22,891 nt of DNA from an uncultured Ruminococcus sp. (GTDB lineage: Bacteria; Bacillota; Clostridia; Oscillospirales; Ruminococcaceae). The position numbers and the translations under genes were made by a program. The stretch is from assembly GCA_946188175.1 (NCBI GenBank), contig CAMHUJ010000002.1, forward strand, positions 1 to 22,891, in the 5' to 3' direction. This document shows positions 7,915-15,246 of the stretch, piece after piece; the first letter of the stretch is position 1, and the number at the start of each line of letters is the position of its first letter. The notes below the pieces were generated by a model. The model was not told the DNA's origin and searched no databases. It saw only the letters and a list, made by a program, of their open reading frames with translations.

Positions 7915-9259
7915 TCTGCGCGGCGCCGGAACCGTTTTCCGCTACACGGTGCAGCAGCATTACAAGACACGCTCTGTCATTATTTTCCTGACGGTGCTGT
8001 TTGTGATTGCGCTCTCGGCACTGCCGATTGCGGCACTGGTTTCCGGTCAGAAGAAGGAGAGCACCGAAACCGGCATCCGGACACTCTATCTGCGCAATGA
8101 TACGGAGTTTGCGCTGGATACCGAAGCACTTTTTGCGGATGCGCGCTACAGCGGGCTGAAGCTGGTGGAGACAGACGAGGACGATGCGGCACTGAATGCG
8201 CATCTGTCGAAGGAATCCGATGCTGCGGCTTCCGTCATCGGGCTCGATGCGGCGGGCTACAGCTTCCTGATCAGTACGAACTACGGCAGAGAGGGCGGCG
8301 TTTCGCATGCCGATGCGGCATCGCTCAATATCCTGCTGGAGGACATCCTGCACCAATCGCTGCTGAATGCGCTGTCCGTGACAGAGGAGCAGGAGGCGAT
8401 GATCCATACAAAGGCAGTATCGCAGGTTTCCAAGGTCAGCGATTTTCTCCGCGGCGCCGAGGAGACCAATGCGGATACGCATGTCTTTGCGAATATGGTC
8501 TATAACTATTTTATTATGATGCTCAGTGCGCTTTCCATGGGCTACATCTTCCAGCACTGCATGGAGGAGAAGACCTCGAAGCTCGTCGAGCTGCTCATGG
8601 TCAGTGTTTCGCCGACGGCGCTGCTGGTCGGCAAGATTTTCGCCGTGACGCTGTTTATCTTCGGCGGTCTGGGACTGATCGCGCTCGGATTCATCATTTC
8701 CGTTCTGATTACGCAGCAGATCACCGACCTGACGACCTTCAAGGATATTGCGGTCAGCCTGCTGCACTTTGATCCGACCTCGCTGCATCTGACCGCCGGT
8801 ACGGTTGTGCTGTTTGTGATCTGCGTGCTGCTGACCTATGCGATCTGCGCATCGCTGAGCGGCATTGTCGGCTCTTGCTGCTCAAAGACCGAGGATACCC
8901 AGCAGGCGAGCCTTGTGGTCGTATTGTTCCTGATGATCGGCTATCTGACATGCACCTTTGTGCCGATGTTTGAGAGCGATGCGGCAAATATATTCTTCTC
9001 GCTGTTCCCGGTCACTTCGATTTTCGGCGCATTCCCGAATTATGTCTGCGGCAAGATCGGCTTTCCGGTGCTGCTGCTCGCACTGGCGATTCAGGCGGTG
9101 ACGGCGGCGCTGCTCATATGCCTTGCCGGTACGGTTTACAAGATCATGCTGCTCTACCGCGGCGGCTTTCCGAAGCCGAAGCAGTTTGTGCAGATGCTGA
9201 AGGATCACCGTGCATCGGCGAAGCTGAATGCCGGAAAGGAGGATTCTCATGCAGTATAA
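7901..9259 (+). CDS. ABC-2 transporter permease, NatB/YhaP type (first)
   Basis: A 452-residue membrane protein with one N-terminal membrane helix (about 26-48), an external domain of roughly 150 residues and a cluster of five to six helices from about residue 200 onward. The motif MEEKTSKLVELLMVSVSP (221-238) followed by LLVGKI is the characteristic cytoplasmic coupling segment of ABC2_membrane_3 permeases. Start: the ATG at 7901 is preceded by a GGTGGG stretch inside the ATPase gene and overlaps that gene by 14 bases. An upstream frame extension is ignored because it lies within the ATPase coding region. The C-terminus (LLYRGGFPKPKQFVQMLK) resembles that of the second permease, indicating that both come from an old duplication and probably form a heterodimer. 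Confidence 0.92.
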   Translation: MKNSNLRGAGTVFRYTVQQHYKTRSVIIFLTVLFVIALSALPIAALVSGQKKESTETGIRTLYLRNDTEFALDTEALFADARYSGLKLVETDEDDAALNAHLSKESDAAASVIGLDAAGYSFLISTNYGREGGVSHADAASLNILLEDILHQSLLNALSVTEEQEAMIHTKAVSQVSKVSDFLRGAEETNADTHVFANMVYNYFIMMLSALSMGYIFQHCMEEKTSKLVELLMVSVSPTALLVGKIFAVTLFIFGGLGLIALGFIISVLITQQITDLTTFKDIAVSLLHFDPTSLHLTAGTVVLFVICVLLTYAICASLSGIVGSCCSKTEDTQQASLVVVLFLMIGYLTCTFVPMFESDAANIFFSLFPVTSIFGAFPNYVCGKIGFPVLLLALAIQAVTAALLICLAGTVYKIMLLYRGGFPKPKQFVQMLKDHRASAKLNAGKEDSHAV

Positions 9260-10652
9260 TATGAAGAAGAATCCTTTTGCCGGTGCGTTCAAGGTTTTCC
9301 GGTTTACGCTGAAACAGACGGTCTGCTCCAAGACATGGCTTGCCTCGACGGTGATTATCGCGCTGCTGATGCTGATCGGGATTCCGGTGCTGCTGTTTGC
9401 GGTATCCTCGCTCAGCTCGAAGGAGAAGAAGGATGACGACGAAACGGAGATCCGGACGGTGCTTGTGGTCGATGAGACCGAGGGCAGGGCGGATTACAGC
9501 GTGCTCCGCACCGAGGAGGACGATCCGGAATATGTCGTCTGTGCATCCATGGACGCGGCAATCGGCGAATCCGCTGGCAAAGACGATGCCGTGATTCTGC
9601 GCGTCACCGATCCCGACGGTACCTATATGACAACAGTCTATCTGCCGCAGATTACGGAGATTTCGCGCGGCAAGGCGAGCAGGCTCGGCAGCCGGATCGA
9701 GGATCAGTTCAAGCTGGTGCTGATGCAGAAGGCGAATCTGACGCCGGAGGGCGCAATGCTGCTCTCGATGCCGGTCCGTTCGGAGACGGCGTCGGTCGGT
9801 GCCGATGCGCAGACCGAATCCGAGGACCTCGATATGGTCGGTCAGATCATCGGCTTTGCGATTCCGTATCTGATGCTGATGCTCATTTATATGATGGTTC
9901 TGCTCTACGGTCAGAGCATGGCGAACAGCGTCCTGCTTGAAAAGACCACGAAGCTCATGGAGACAATCCTGACGGCGGTGCATCCGGTCGCGCTGATGAC
10001 GGGCAAGCTCTTTGCAACGGCTGCGGCGGCGGTCATACAGCTGCTGATCTGGCTGTTCTCGCTGATCGGCGGCATGGTCGGCGGCTCGTTCTTCGTTCTG
10101 AAAATGATTCCGGATACGAGCAATACCGCAGTCGTCGTGATCCGCGAGGTCTCGGACGAGTTCATCTCGCTGTCCGTTCCGGGTATTCTGATGAGCATTG
10201 TGATTCTGGCGCTCGGCTTTCTGCTGTATCTGTCGATCTCGGCAGTCTCCGGCGCGCTTGCCTCGAAGGCGGAGGACCTCAACAAGACAAATATTGTCTT
10301 TACGATGATTCTGCTGGCGAGCATGTTCCTCTGCATTATGTCGCCTTCGGAAATGGCAGCCGGTGTCGATGCCGGTGAGATGCAGTTTCTTTCGGATGCG
10401 GCATGGCTCAAGCTGTTCCCGTTCACGGCAATTCTCGTGACGCCGGGCGCACTGATCCTGCGGAAGGTGTCGCTGCTCTTCGGCTGCGGCACGATTGCGA
10501 TTCTGATTGCCACGGTGATTCTGTTCCTTGTCATTGCCGCGGCAATCTACAAAATGCTCGTGCTTTACCGCGGTGAGCCGCTGAAGCCGAAGCAGCTGCT
10601 TGCACTGTTCAAGGAGAACCGTGCGCGCAGCAAGCAGTCTCCGGAGCAATAA
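9249..10652 (+). CDS. ABC-2 transporter permease, NatB/YhaP type (second)
   Basis: A 467-residue paralogue of the preceding permease with the same plan: first helix at about 32-54, an acidic and charged external domain (about 58-195), then a helix cluster from about 197. The coupling motif is LLEKTTKLMETILTAVHP near residue 229, and the end is MLVLYRGEPLKPKQLLALFK. Start: the ATG at 9249 lies six bases after GGAAAGGAGG and overlaps the previous gene by 11 bases. With one ATPase for two different permeases, a heterodimeric permease on an ATPase homodimer is the simplest model. The unit ends at the terminator at 10692-10730. No regulator is adjacent, so substrate and inducer cannot be inferred. 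Confidence 0.92.
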   Translation: MQYNMKKNPFAGAFKVFRFTLKQTVCSKTWLASTVIIALLMLIGIPVLLFAVSSLSSKEKKDDDETEIRTVLVVDETEGRADYSVLRTEEDDPEYVVCASMDAAIGESAGKDDAVILRVTDPDGTYMTTVYLPQITEISRGKASRLGSRIEDQFKLVLMQKANLTPEGAMLLSMPVRSETASVGADAQTESEDLDMVGQIIGFAIPYLMLMLIYMMVLLYGQSMANSVLLEKTTKLMETILTAVHPVALMTGKLFATAAAAVIQLLIWLFSLIGGMVGGSFFVLKMIPDTSNTAVVVIREVSDEFISLSVPGILMSIVILALGFLLYLSISAVSGALASKAEDLNKTNIVFTMILLASMFLCIMSPSEMAAGVDAGEMQFLSDAAWLKLFPFTAILVTPGALILRKVSLLFGCGTIAILIATVILFLVIAAAIYKMLVLYRGEPLKPKQLLALFKENRARSKQSPEQ

Positions 10653-10691
10653 ATGCACGGAGTTGTATAATAATCCTAAAAAATAAAAAAT

Positions 10692-10730
10692 ACCGCGCCG
10701 GAATTTCTACACGGAGTTCCGGCGCGGTTT
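10692..10730 (+). terminator. Terminator of the ABC exporter operon
   Basis: ACCGCGCCGGAA (10692-10703) and TTCCGGCGCGGT (10717-10728) pair perfectly over 12 bases, followed by T-rich sequence; an A-rich run precedes the stem. It separates the exporter from the rpsB promoter immediately downstream. Confidence 0.85.
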
Positions 10731-10731
10731 C

Positions 10732-10760
10732 TTGCATTGCCGCGCAGAATATGGTATAAT
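10732..10760 (+). promoter_or_regulatory. Extended -10 sigma-70 promoter of rpsB-tsf
   Basis: TTGCAT (10732-10737), 17 bases, then a perfect TATAAT (10755-10760) preceded by TG at 10752-10753, an extended -10 element. It fits a strongly expressed ribosomal protein operon. Start predicted near 10767, leaving a leader of about 127 bases. Confidence 0.85.
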
Positions 10761-10777
10761 AGTAAGGCACTTCGCAC

Positions 10778-10847
10778 GGACCTGTGCAGCCGCACGGTTT
10801 CGGCAGCGGGTTTTCCGCGCTGATCGCGGCGACGCCTTGCAGGGTCC
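10778..10847 (+). promoter_or_regulatory. Folded rpsB 5' leader, candidate autoregulatory element
   Basis: GGACCT (10778-10783) plus TGCA (10785-10788) pair with TGCA (10838-10841) plus GGGTCC (10842-10847): ten pairs with one bulged G. Inside this stem a second hairpin forms from CAGCGGG and CCGCGCTG around a TTTT loop (10804-10822). Ribosomal protein S2 represses its own operon through the leader in E. coli; a similar role here is an inference and no known Firmicute consensus was recognised. Confidence 0.45.
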
Positions 10848-10893
10848 GGAGGTCACAAACCAAATTTTTTTATATCACAGGAGGATATCCAAA

Positions 10894-11628
10894 ATGGGCG
10901 TTGTATCTATGAAACAGCTCCTCGAAGCCGGCGTACACTTCGGTCATCAGACCAGACGCTGGAACCCGAAAATGGCTCCGTACATCTTCACGGAGCGCAA
11001 CGGCATCTACATCATTGATCTGCAGAAGACCGTTCGCAAGCTCGAAGAGGCTTATAACTTCGTGCGCGATCTCTCCGCAGAGGGCAAGTCCGTTCTCTTC
11101 GTCGGTACGAAGAAGCAGGCTGCCGATTCGATCCGCGAGGAAGCACAGCGCAGCGGTTCCTACTTCGTAAACGCTCGCTGGCTCGGCGGTATGATGACCA
11201 ACTACAAGACCATTCAGCAGCGCATCAAGCGTCTGGAGCAGCTCCACGCTATGGAGGCAGACGGCACCTTCGCTCTGCTCCCGAAGAAGGAAGTTGCAAA
11301 GCTGTCCCTCGAGATCGAGAAGCTCGAGAAGTTCCTCGGCGGCATCAAGGGCATGAAGGAACTGCCGGGTGCACTCTTCATCGTCGATCCGCGCAAGGAG
11401 AAGATCGCTGTCGCAGAAGCAAAGAAGCTCTGCATCCCGATCGTCGCAATCGTTGATACGAACTGCGATCCGGACGATGTGGACTATGTCATCCCGGGCA
11501 ACGACGACGCAATCCGTGCGGTCAAGCTGATCGCAGGCACGATTGCAAATGCAGTCATCGAAGGCAGACAGGGTGCGGATGCACAGGCTGCTGAGGAGAC
11601 TGCTGCCGAAGAAGCTGCTGCTGAGTAA
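10894..11628 (+). CDS. rpsB: 30S ribosomal protein S2
   Basis: A 244-residue S2 protein of the small ribosomal subunit. The N-terminus MGVVSMKQLLEAGVHFGH followed by QTRRWNPKM is the family hallmark, with later conserved blocks FVGTKKQAADSIREEA, RWLGGMMTNYKTI and VDTNCDPDDVDYVIPGNDDA. Start: the ATG at 10894 follows CAGGAGG with good spacing; an upstream frame extension runs through the structured leader and is not coding. The C-terminus is an Ala/Glu-rich tail (from about residue 228), longer than a minimal S2 but common in Firmicutes. Codon choice shifts toward GCT, GCA and CTC compared with the transporter genes upstream, as expected for a highly expressed gene. It is followed 21 bases later by tsf. 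Confidence 0.98.
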   Translation: MGVVSMKQLLEAGVHFGHQTRRWNPKMAPYIFTERNGIYIIDLQKTVRKLEEAYNFVRDLSAEGKSVLFVGTKKQAADSIREEAQRSGSYFVNARWLGGMMTNYKTIQQRIKRLEQLHAMEADGTFALLPKKEVAKLSLEIEKLEKFLGGIKGMKELPGALFIVDPRKEKIAVAEAKKLCIPIVAIVDTNCDPDDVDYVIPGNDDAIRAVKLIAGTIANAVIEGRQGADAQAAEETAAEEAAAE

Positions 11629-11649
11629 TCTACGGGGAGGATAACCGAA

Positions 11650-12576
11650 ATGGCTAATTTTACCGCAAAAGACGTAAACGATCTCCGCAAGTCCACCGGC
11701 GTCGGTCTGATGGACTGCAAGAAGGCTCTGACCGAGGCTGACGGCGATGTCGAGAAGGCAATCGTCATTCTCCGCGAAAAGGGTCTTGCCAATCAGGCAA
11801 AGAAGGCTGACCGTATCGCAGCTGAGGGCGCTGTCATTGCAGTGACCAATGCAGATCACTCCGTCGGCGCAATCGTTGAGGTCAACTCCGAGACCGACTT
11901 CGTTGCACAGAACGAGGAGTTCGTCGGCTTCTGCGAGGGTCTGGCACAGACCGTCCTCGAAGCAAATCCGGCTGACCTCGATGCACTGAAAGCAACCAAG
12001 TTCGCAGGCAAGGATATGACCGTTGAAGAGGCGCTTCAGGAAATCTTCCTCAAGTTCCGCGAGAATCTCCAGATCCGCCGCTTCGCACGCCTCGAGGGCG
12101 TTGTCAAGGAGTACGTTCACTTCAATAAGAAGGAAGGCGTTCTCGTTGCTGCTTCCACTGATGCAGGCGCAACCGCTGACGTTCTGGAATGCCTGAACGA
12201 CGTTGCACTCCAGGCGGATGCAATGAAGGCAACCTACCTGACCAAGGAAGAGGTTCCGGCAAGCGTCATCGAGCAGGAGAAGCAGATCGTTATGGCACAG
12301 ATGGCTGAGGATCCGAAGATGGCTAACAAGCCGGAGCAGGTTCTCGCAAAGATCGCAGAAGGCAAGCTCGGCGTTTACTTCAAGGACAACTGCCTGCTCT
12401 GCCAGGAGTTCGTCAAGGGCGAGGGCGAGTCGATTGAGCAGTATGTTGCTGCATGCGGCAAGAAGGCCGGCGCACCGATCAAGGTGAACAGCTTTGTCCG
12501 CTTCATCTGCGGCGAAGGCATCGAAAAGCGCGTTGACGATTTCGCTGGCGAGATCGCAAGCATGCTCAATAAGTAA
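11650..12576 (+). CDS. tsf: Translation elongation factor Ts
   Basis: This 308-residue guanine nucleotide exchange factor recycles EF-Tu-GDP. The N-terminal UBA-like module begins MANFTAKDVNDLRKSTGVG and continues LMDCKKALTEADGDVEKAI. The EF-Tu contact motif TDFVAQNEEF lies near residue 82, and two core subdomains and a C-terminal helical module fill the rest, so it is full length. The ribosome binding site GGGGAGG is upstream of the ATG at 11650. It is co-transcribed with rpsB and closed by a strong terminator. In many bacteria pyrH and frr follow; here the unit ends and a secreted protein gene comes next. Confidence 0.98.
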   Translation: MANFTAKDVNDLRKSTGVGLMDCKKALTEADGDVEKAIVILREKGLANQAKKADRIAAEGAVIAVTNADHSVGAIVEVNSETDFVAQNEEFVGFCEGLAQTVLEANPADLDALKATKFAGKDMTVEEALQEIFLKFRENLQIRRFARLEGVVKEYVHFNKKEGVLVAASTDAGATADVLECLNDVALQADAMKATYLTKEEVPASVIEQEKQIVMAQMAEDPKMANKPEQVLAKIAEGKLGVYFKDNCLLCQEFVKGEGESIEQYVAACGKKAGAPIKVNSFVRFICGEGIEKRVDDFAGEIASMLNK

Positions 12577-12584
12577 GTTCAGAC

Positions 12585-12622
12585 TGCCTGCCGGTTCGTT
12601 TTTCTACGGCAGGCACTCTTTT
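12585..12622 (+). terminator. Rho-independent terminator of rpsB-tsf
   Basis: TGCCTGCCG (12585-12593) pairs with CGGCAGGCA (12607-12615) over nine bases, followed by CTCTTTTTT. Clear intrinsic terminator nine bases after the tsf stop. Confidence 0.92.
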
Positions 12623-12765
12623 TTATGTGCGATCAAGCACAATATTACAGCATCAAAATCGCAATATTGTACATATATCAGCCGTGACTGGTGCACTTTG
12701 GGCAATATAATACTAAAACAGAAAAATGAATGTGCGATTGGTCATAAACATGATACAAAAAGTCA

Positions 12766-12794
12766 TTGCATTTTTCGCCGGTTTCAGTTAAGAT
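12766..12794 (+). promoter_or_regulatory. Likely promoter of the cohesin-dockerin gene
   Basis: TTGCAT (12766-12771), 17 bases, then TAAGAT (12789-12794). A second, weaker candidate lies upstream (GTGACT, 16 bases, TATAAT near 12707), so there may be two tandem starts. The gap 12577-12901 otherwise holds the tsf terminator, AT-rich sequence with an ACAATATT/AATATTGT inverted repeat and two copies of ATGTGCGAT, and the leader hairpins. Confidence 0.55.
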
Positions 12795-12814
12795 ATAGAT
12801 GGTATAAAGTGAAA

Positions 12815-12872
12815 GTGGATGAAGAAGGGGACATCCACCTCACGGTACATCTGCATCCGCAGGTGTATTACC
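12815..12872 (+). promoter_or_regulatory. Leader with two hairpins ahead of the cohesin-dockerin gene
   Basis: Hairpin 1: GTGGATG (12815-12821) with CATCCAC (12832-12838). Hairpin 2: ACATCTGC (12847-12854) with GCAGGTGT (12859-12866), extended by GGT/ACC past a three-base bulge to 12844-12872. Neither has a U tract, so mRNA stabilisation or a regulatory fold is more likely than termination. No known riboswitch class was recognised. Confidence 0.4.
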
Positions 12873-12901
12873 GCATACATAAACATTGGAGGAGTATGAA
12901 C

Positions 12902-13744
12902 ATGAAAAAAACGAAGATCATTTCCGGCCTTATGGCTATGGCAATGACAGTCATGAGTCTCGGCATCTCCGCTTCCGCAGCCGACAGCGTTGCTGTTAAA
13001 ATCGGCACGGCTGAGGCAGAGGCTGGTGCAGACTTTTCTGTCGATGTCAGTCTGAGCTCCGTTCCGTCTTCCGGTCTGAGCTCAATCGATTTTGCGATCA
13101 ATTATGATTCCGGTCTGAAGATCAGCGACGTTTCGCTCGGCTCGATCGGCGATACCGGTGCAAAGGCTGCTGAGGGTGACCTCGGTGACACCGTATTTAA
13201 CTGGTATGATAACGGCAAGCAGATCGTTATCGTCTGGTCCACCGGTCTGACCGATTCCAAGTACTGGGTCGCTAAGGACGGCGTATTCGTTACCCTGAAG
13301 GGTAAGGTTGACAGCGGCGCAAAGGCTGGCTCTACGCTCAAGCTCGAGGGCGCTGGTGCAAACCGTAACGTATATCCGGATTCTTCTACCAAGGCTTCCA
13401 GCTATCTGTCCGCTGTCAGCACGAGCGGCACGACCGATTACACCGCAGCATTCACCGCAGGCGGCGTTACGGTTCCGGATAAGACGCAGTCCTCTGAGGA
13501 CACCAAGCCGACTTCCGGCAATAAGACCGAAGATGCTGACTGGGGCAATGTCAACTGCAAGGGCGGCGTAGACGTTTCCGACGCAGTTCTGCTCGCACGC
13601 TTCGTTGCTGAGGATGCAGGCGCAGATGTTTCTGCACAGGGCAAGATCAACGCTGACGTTACGCACGACGGCGAGATCAACGGTGATGACACCGTTCAGA
13701 TCCTGAAGTACATTGCAAAGATCGTTACCGATCTTTCCAAGTAA
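12902..13744 (+). CDS. Secreted cohesin-dockerin protein, ScaC-like adaptor scaffoldin
   Basis: A 280-residue secreted protein. A signal peptide fills residues 1-26 (basic KKTK, hydrophobic core, ISASA|A cleavage). Residues about 28-192 resemble a cohesin: a beta-rich domain with VAVKIGTAEAEAGADFSVDV, IDFAINYDSGLKISDV and GVFVTLKGKV. A Thr/Ser/Lys/Asp linker (193-212) leads to a dockerin at 213-280 with two calcium-loop repeats: GNVNCKGGVDVSDAVLLAR and ADVTHDGEINGDDTVQILK. One cohesin plus one dockerin is the plan of ScaC adaptor proteins in Ruminococcus flavefaciens, which change the binding specificity of a scaffold so that it accepts other enzymes. Start: the ATG at 12902 lies seven bases after GGAGGAG; the ATG at 12896 is too close. 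Codon use resembles rpsB and tsf, hinting at high expression. It has its own promoter and terminator. No sortase motif or enzyme domain is seen. Confidence 0.82.
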   Translation: MKKTKIISGLMAMAMTVMSLGISASAADSVAVKIGTAEAEAGADFSVDVSLSSVPSSGLSSIDFAINYDSGLKISDVSLGSIGDTGAKAAEGDLGDTVFNWYDNGKQIVIVWSTGLTDSKYWVAKDGVFVTLKGKVDSGAKAGSTLKLEGAGANRNVYPDSSTKASSYLSAVSTSGTTDYTAAFTAGGVTVPDKTQSSEDTKPTSGNKTEDADWGNVNCKGGVDVSDAVLLARFVAEDAGADVSAQGKINADVTHDGEINGDDTVQILKYIAKIVTDLSK

Positions 13745-13760
13745 TTCAACTGAATCTCTG

Positions 13761-13796
13761 AATTCGCACCGCTTCAAAGGCGGTGCGAATTTTTTG
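13761..13796 (+). terminator. Rho-independent terminator of the cohesin-dockerin gene
   Basis: AATTCGCACCGC (13761-13772) and GCGGTGCGAATT (13780-13791) pair perfectly over 12 bases around a seven-base loop, continuing into TTTTTTG. Very clear. Confidence 0.93.
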
Positions 13797-13821
13797 TCGG
13801 GAAAAGCGGAAAAATCCTGAT

Positions 13822-13890
13822 TTGCTCTTGCATCTTTTCGGAAAATATGTTCGATTTTTTATTGACAACAGAATAGATGTTCGAATAAAC
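13822..13890 (+). promoter_or_regulatory. glyA promoter region, exact boxes uncertain
   Basis: A perfect TTGACA lies at 13862-13867, but its best partner (AATAAA at 13884-13889) would start transcription inside the ribosome binding site. TTGCTC and TATGTT with an 18-base spacer, slightly upstream, is an alternative. Two copies of ATGTTCGA (13847-13854 and 13877-13884) lie 30 bases apart on either side of the TTGACA and may be regulator sites. Confidence 0.4.
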
Positions 13891-13910
13891 CGGAAAGGAT
13901 TGAAAGTATT

Positions 13911-15164
13911 ATGTTCAATGACCTGATTGATACAATCGGCTATGTCGAAAAATGTGATCCCGATGTCGGCGCTGCAATGAAGCAGGAGCTCGCCCGTCAG
14001 AGACGCAATCTTGAGCTGATCGCCAGCGAGAATATTGTTTCGCCGGCTGTTATGGCTGCAATGGGCTCCGTCCTGACCAACAAGTATGCAGAGGGCTACC
14101 CGGGCAAGCGCTATTACGGCGGCTGTGAGGCTGTTGATATTGTGGAAGAAATCGCAATCGAGCGTGCAAAGAAGCTGTTTGGCGCACAGTTTGCGAACGT
14201 GCAGGCGCACTCCGGTGCACAGGCAAATACCGCTGTGTATTTTGCACTGCTCCAGCCGGGTGATACCGTTCTCGGCATGAGCCTTGCACACGGCGGTCAC
14301 CTGACCCACGGTTCTCCGGTCAACCTTTCCGGAAAGTATTTCAACTTTCTCTCCTACGGTGTCGGCGATGACGGCGTGCTCGATTATGACGCTGTCGAGA
14401 AGCTGACCAAGGAGCATCATCCGAAGCTGATTGTCGCGGGTGCATCTGCATATCCGCGTGCAATCGACTTCAAGAAGCTCGCTGAGATCGCACATAACAA
14501 CGGTGCAATGCTCATGGTCGATATGGCACACATCGCCGGTCTTGTTGCAGCAGGTCTGCACCAGTCTCCGGTCGGTCTTGCCGATGTTGTCACCACGACG
14601 ACCCATAAGACCCTCCGCGGTCCGCGCGGCGGTCTGATCCTCACAAACGATGAGGAGATCGCAAAGAAGATCAACAAGTCCATTTTCCCGGGCATCCAGG
14701 GCGGTCCGCTGATGCACGTCATCGCCGGCAAGGCTGTCTGCTTCGGCGAGGCGCTCAAGCCGGAGTTCAAGGCATATGCACAGCAGATCGTTGACAATGC
14801 ACAGGCTCTGGCAAAGGGTCTGCTCGCACGCGGCTTCGATCTCGTTTCCGGCGGCACGGATAATCACCTGATGCTCGTTGACCTCCGTCCGGTTCACATC
14901 ACCGGCAAGGAAATGGAGCACCGTCTCGATGAGGTCTATATCACGGTCAACAAGAACGCGATCCCGAATGATCCGGAGAAGCCGATGGTGACCAGCGGTA
15001 TCCGCGTCGGTACACCGGCTGTTACCACCCGCGGTCTGGTGACCGAGGACATGGAGAAGATCGCTGAGTTCATGTTCCTGACTGCAACGCAGTTCGAGAC
15101 CAAGGCGGACGAGATCCGTGAGGGCGTGAGTGCACTCTGCGCAAAATATCCGCTCTACGAGTAA
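13911..15164 (+). CDS. glyA: Serine hydroxymethyltransferase
   Basis: A 417-residue PLP enzyme that interconverts serine and glycine with tetrahydrofolate, feeding one-carbon units to purine, thymidylate and methionine synthesis. Visible family blocks: RQRRNLELIASENIVSPAV near residue 30, NKYAEGYPGKRYYGGCEAVD (58-77), QAHSGAQANTAVYFALLQPG, MVDMAHIAGLVAAG, and the PLP-binding lysine K233 in TTTTHKTLRGPRGG. Length is normal. The ATG at 13911 has GGAAAGGA about 11 bases upstream. It stands alone between two terminators (13761-13796 and 15188-15216). Codon use is of the highly expressed type. Confidence 0.98.
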   Translation: MFNDLIDTIGYVEKCDPDVGAAMKQELARQRRNLELIASENIVSPAVMAAMGSVLTNKYAEGYPGKRYYGGCEAVDIVEEIAIERAKKLFGAQFANVQAHSGAQANTAVYFALLQPGDTVLGMSLAHGGHLTHGSPVNLSGKYFNFLSYGVGDDGVLDYDAVEKLTKEHHPKLIVAGASAYPRAIDFKKLAEIAHNNGAMLMVDMAHIAGLVAAGLHQSPVGLADVVTTTTHKTLRGPRGGLILTNDEEIAKKINKSIFPGIQGGPLMHVIAGKAVCFGEALKPEFKAYAQQIVDNAQALAKGLLARGFDLVSGGTDNHLMLVDLRPVHITGKEMEHRLDEVYITVNKNAIPNDPEKPMVTSGIRVGTPAVTTRGLVTEDMEKIAEFMFLTATQFETKADEIREGVSALCAKYPLYE

Positions 15165-15187
15165 GCTTATTCGCAAATATAACAAAC

Positions 15188-15216
15188 AAAAGCAGGACAG
15201 CTACGGTCCTGCTTTT
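15188..15216 (+). terminator. Hairpin terminator of glyA
   Basis: AAAAGCAGGAC (15188-15198) pairs with GTCCTGCTTTT (15206-15216) over 11 bases around a seven-base loop; the T run is inside the stem end. It is the only punctuation before the antiporter gene, 31 bases upstream of that gene's start. Confidence 0.8.
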
Positions 15217-15246
15217 GGCGTGTATCAGAGAATCAGGAGTTGAAAA

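Noticed and set aside
7817..10658. Minus-strand frames opposite the ABC permeases
   Set aside because: Compositionally biased (Arg/His/Gln) antisense frames; the plus-strand permeases have the membrane helices, coupling motifs and ribosome binding sites.
12795..12900. Known riboswitch (for example cyclic di-GMP) before the scaffoldin-like gene
   Set aside because: The hairpins lack the conserved core bases of any class that I can recall.
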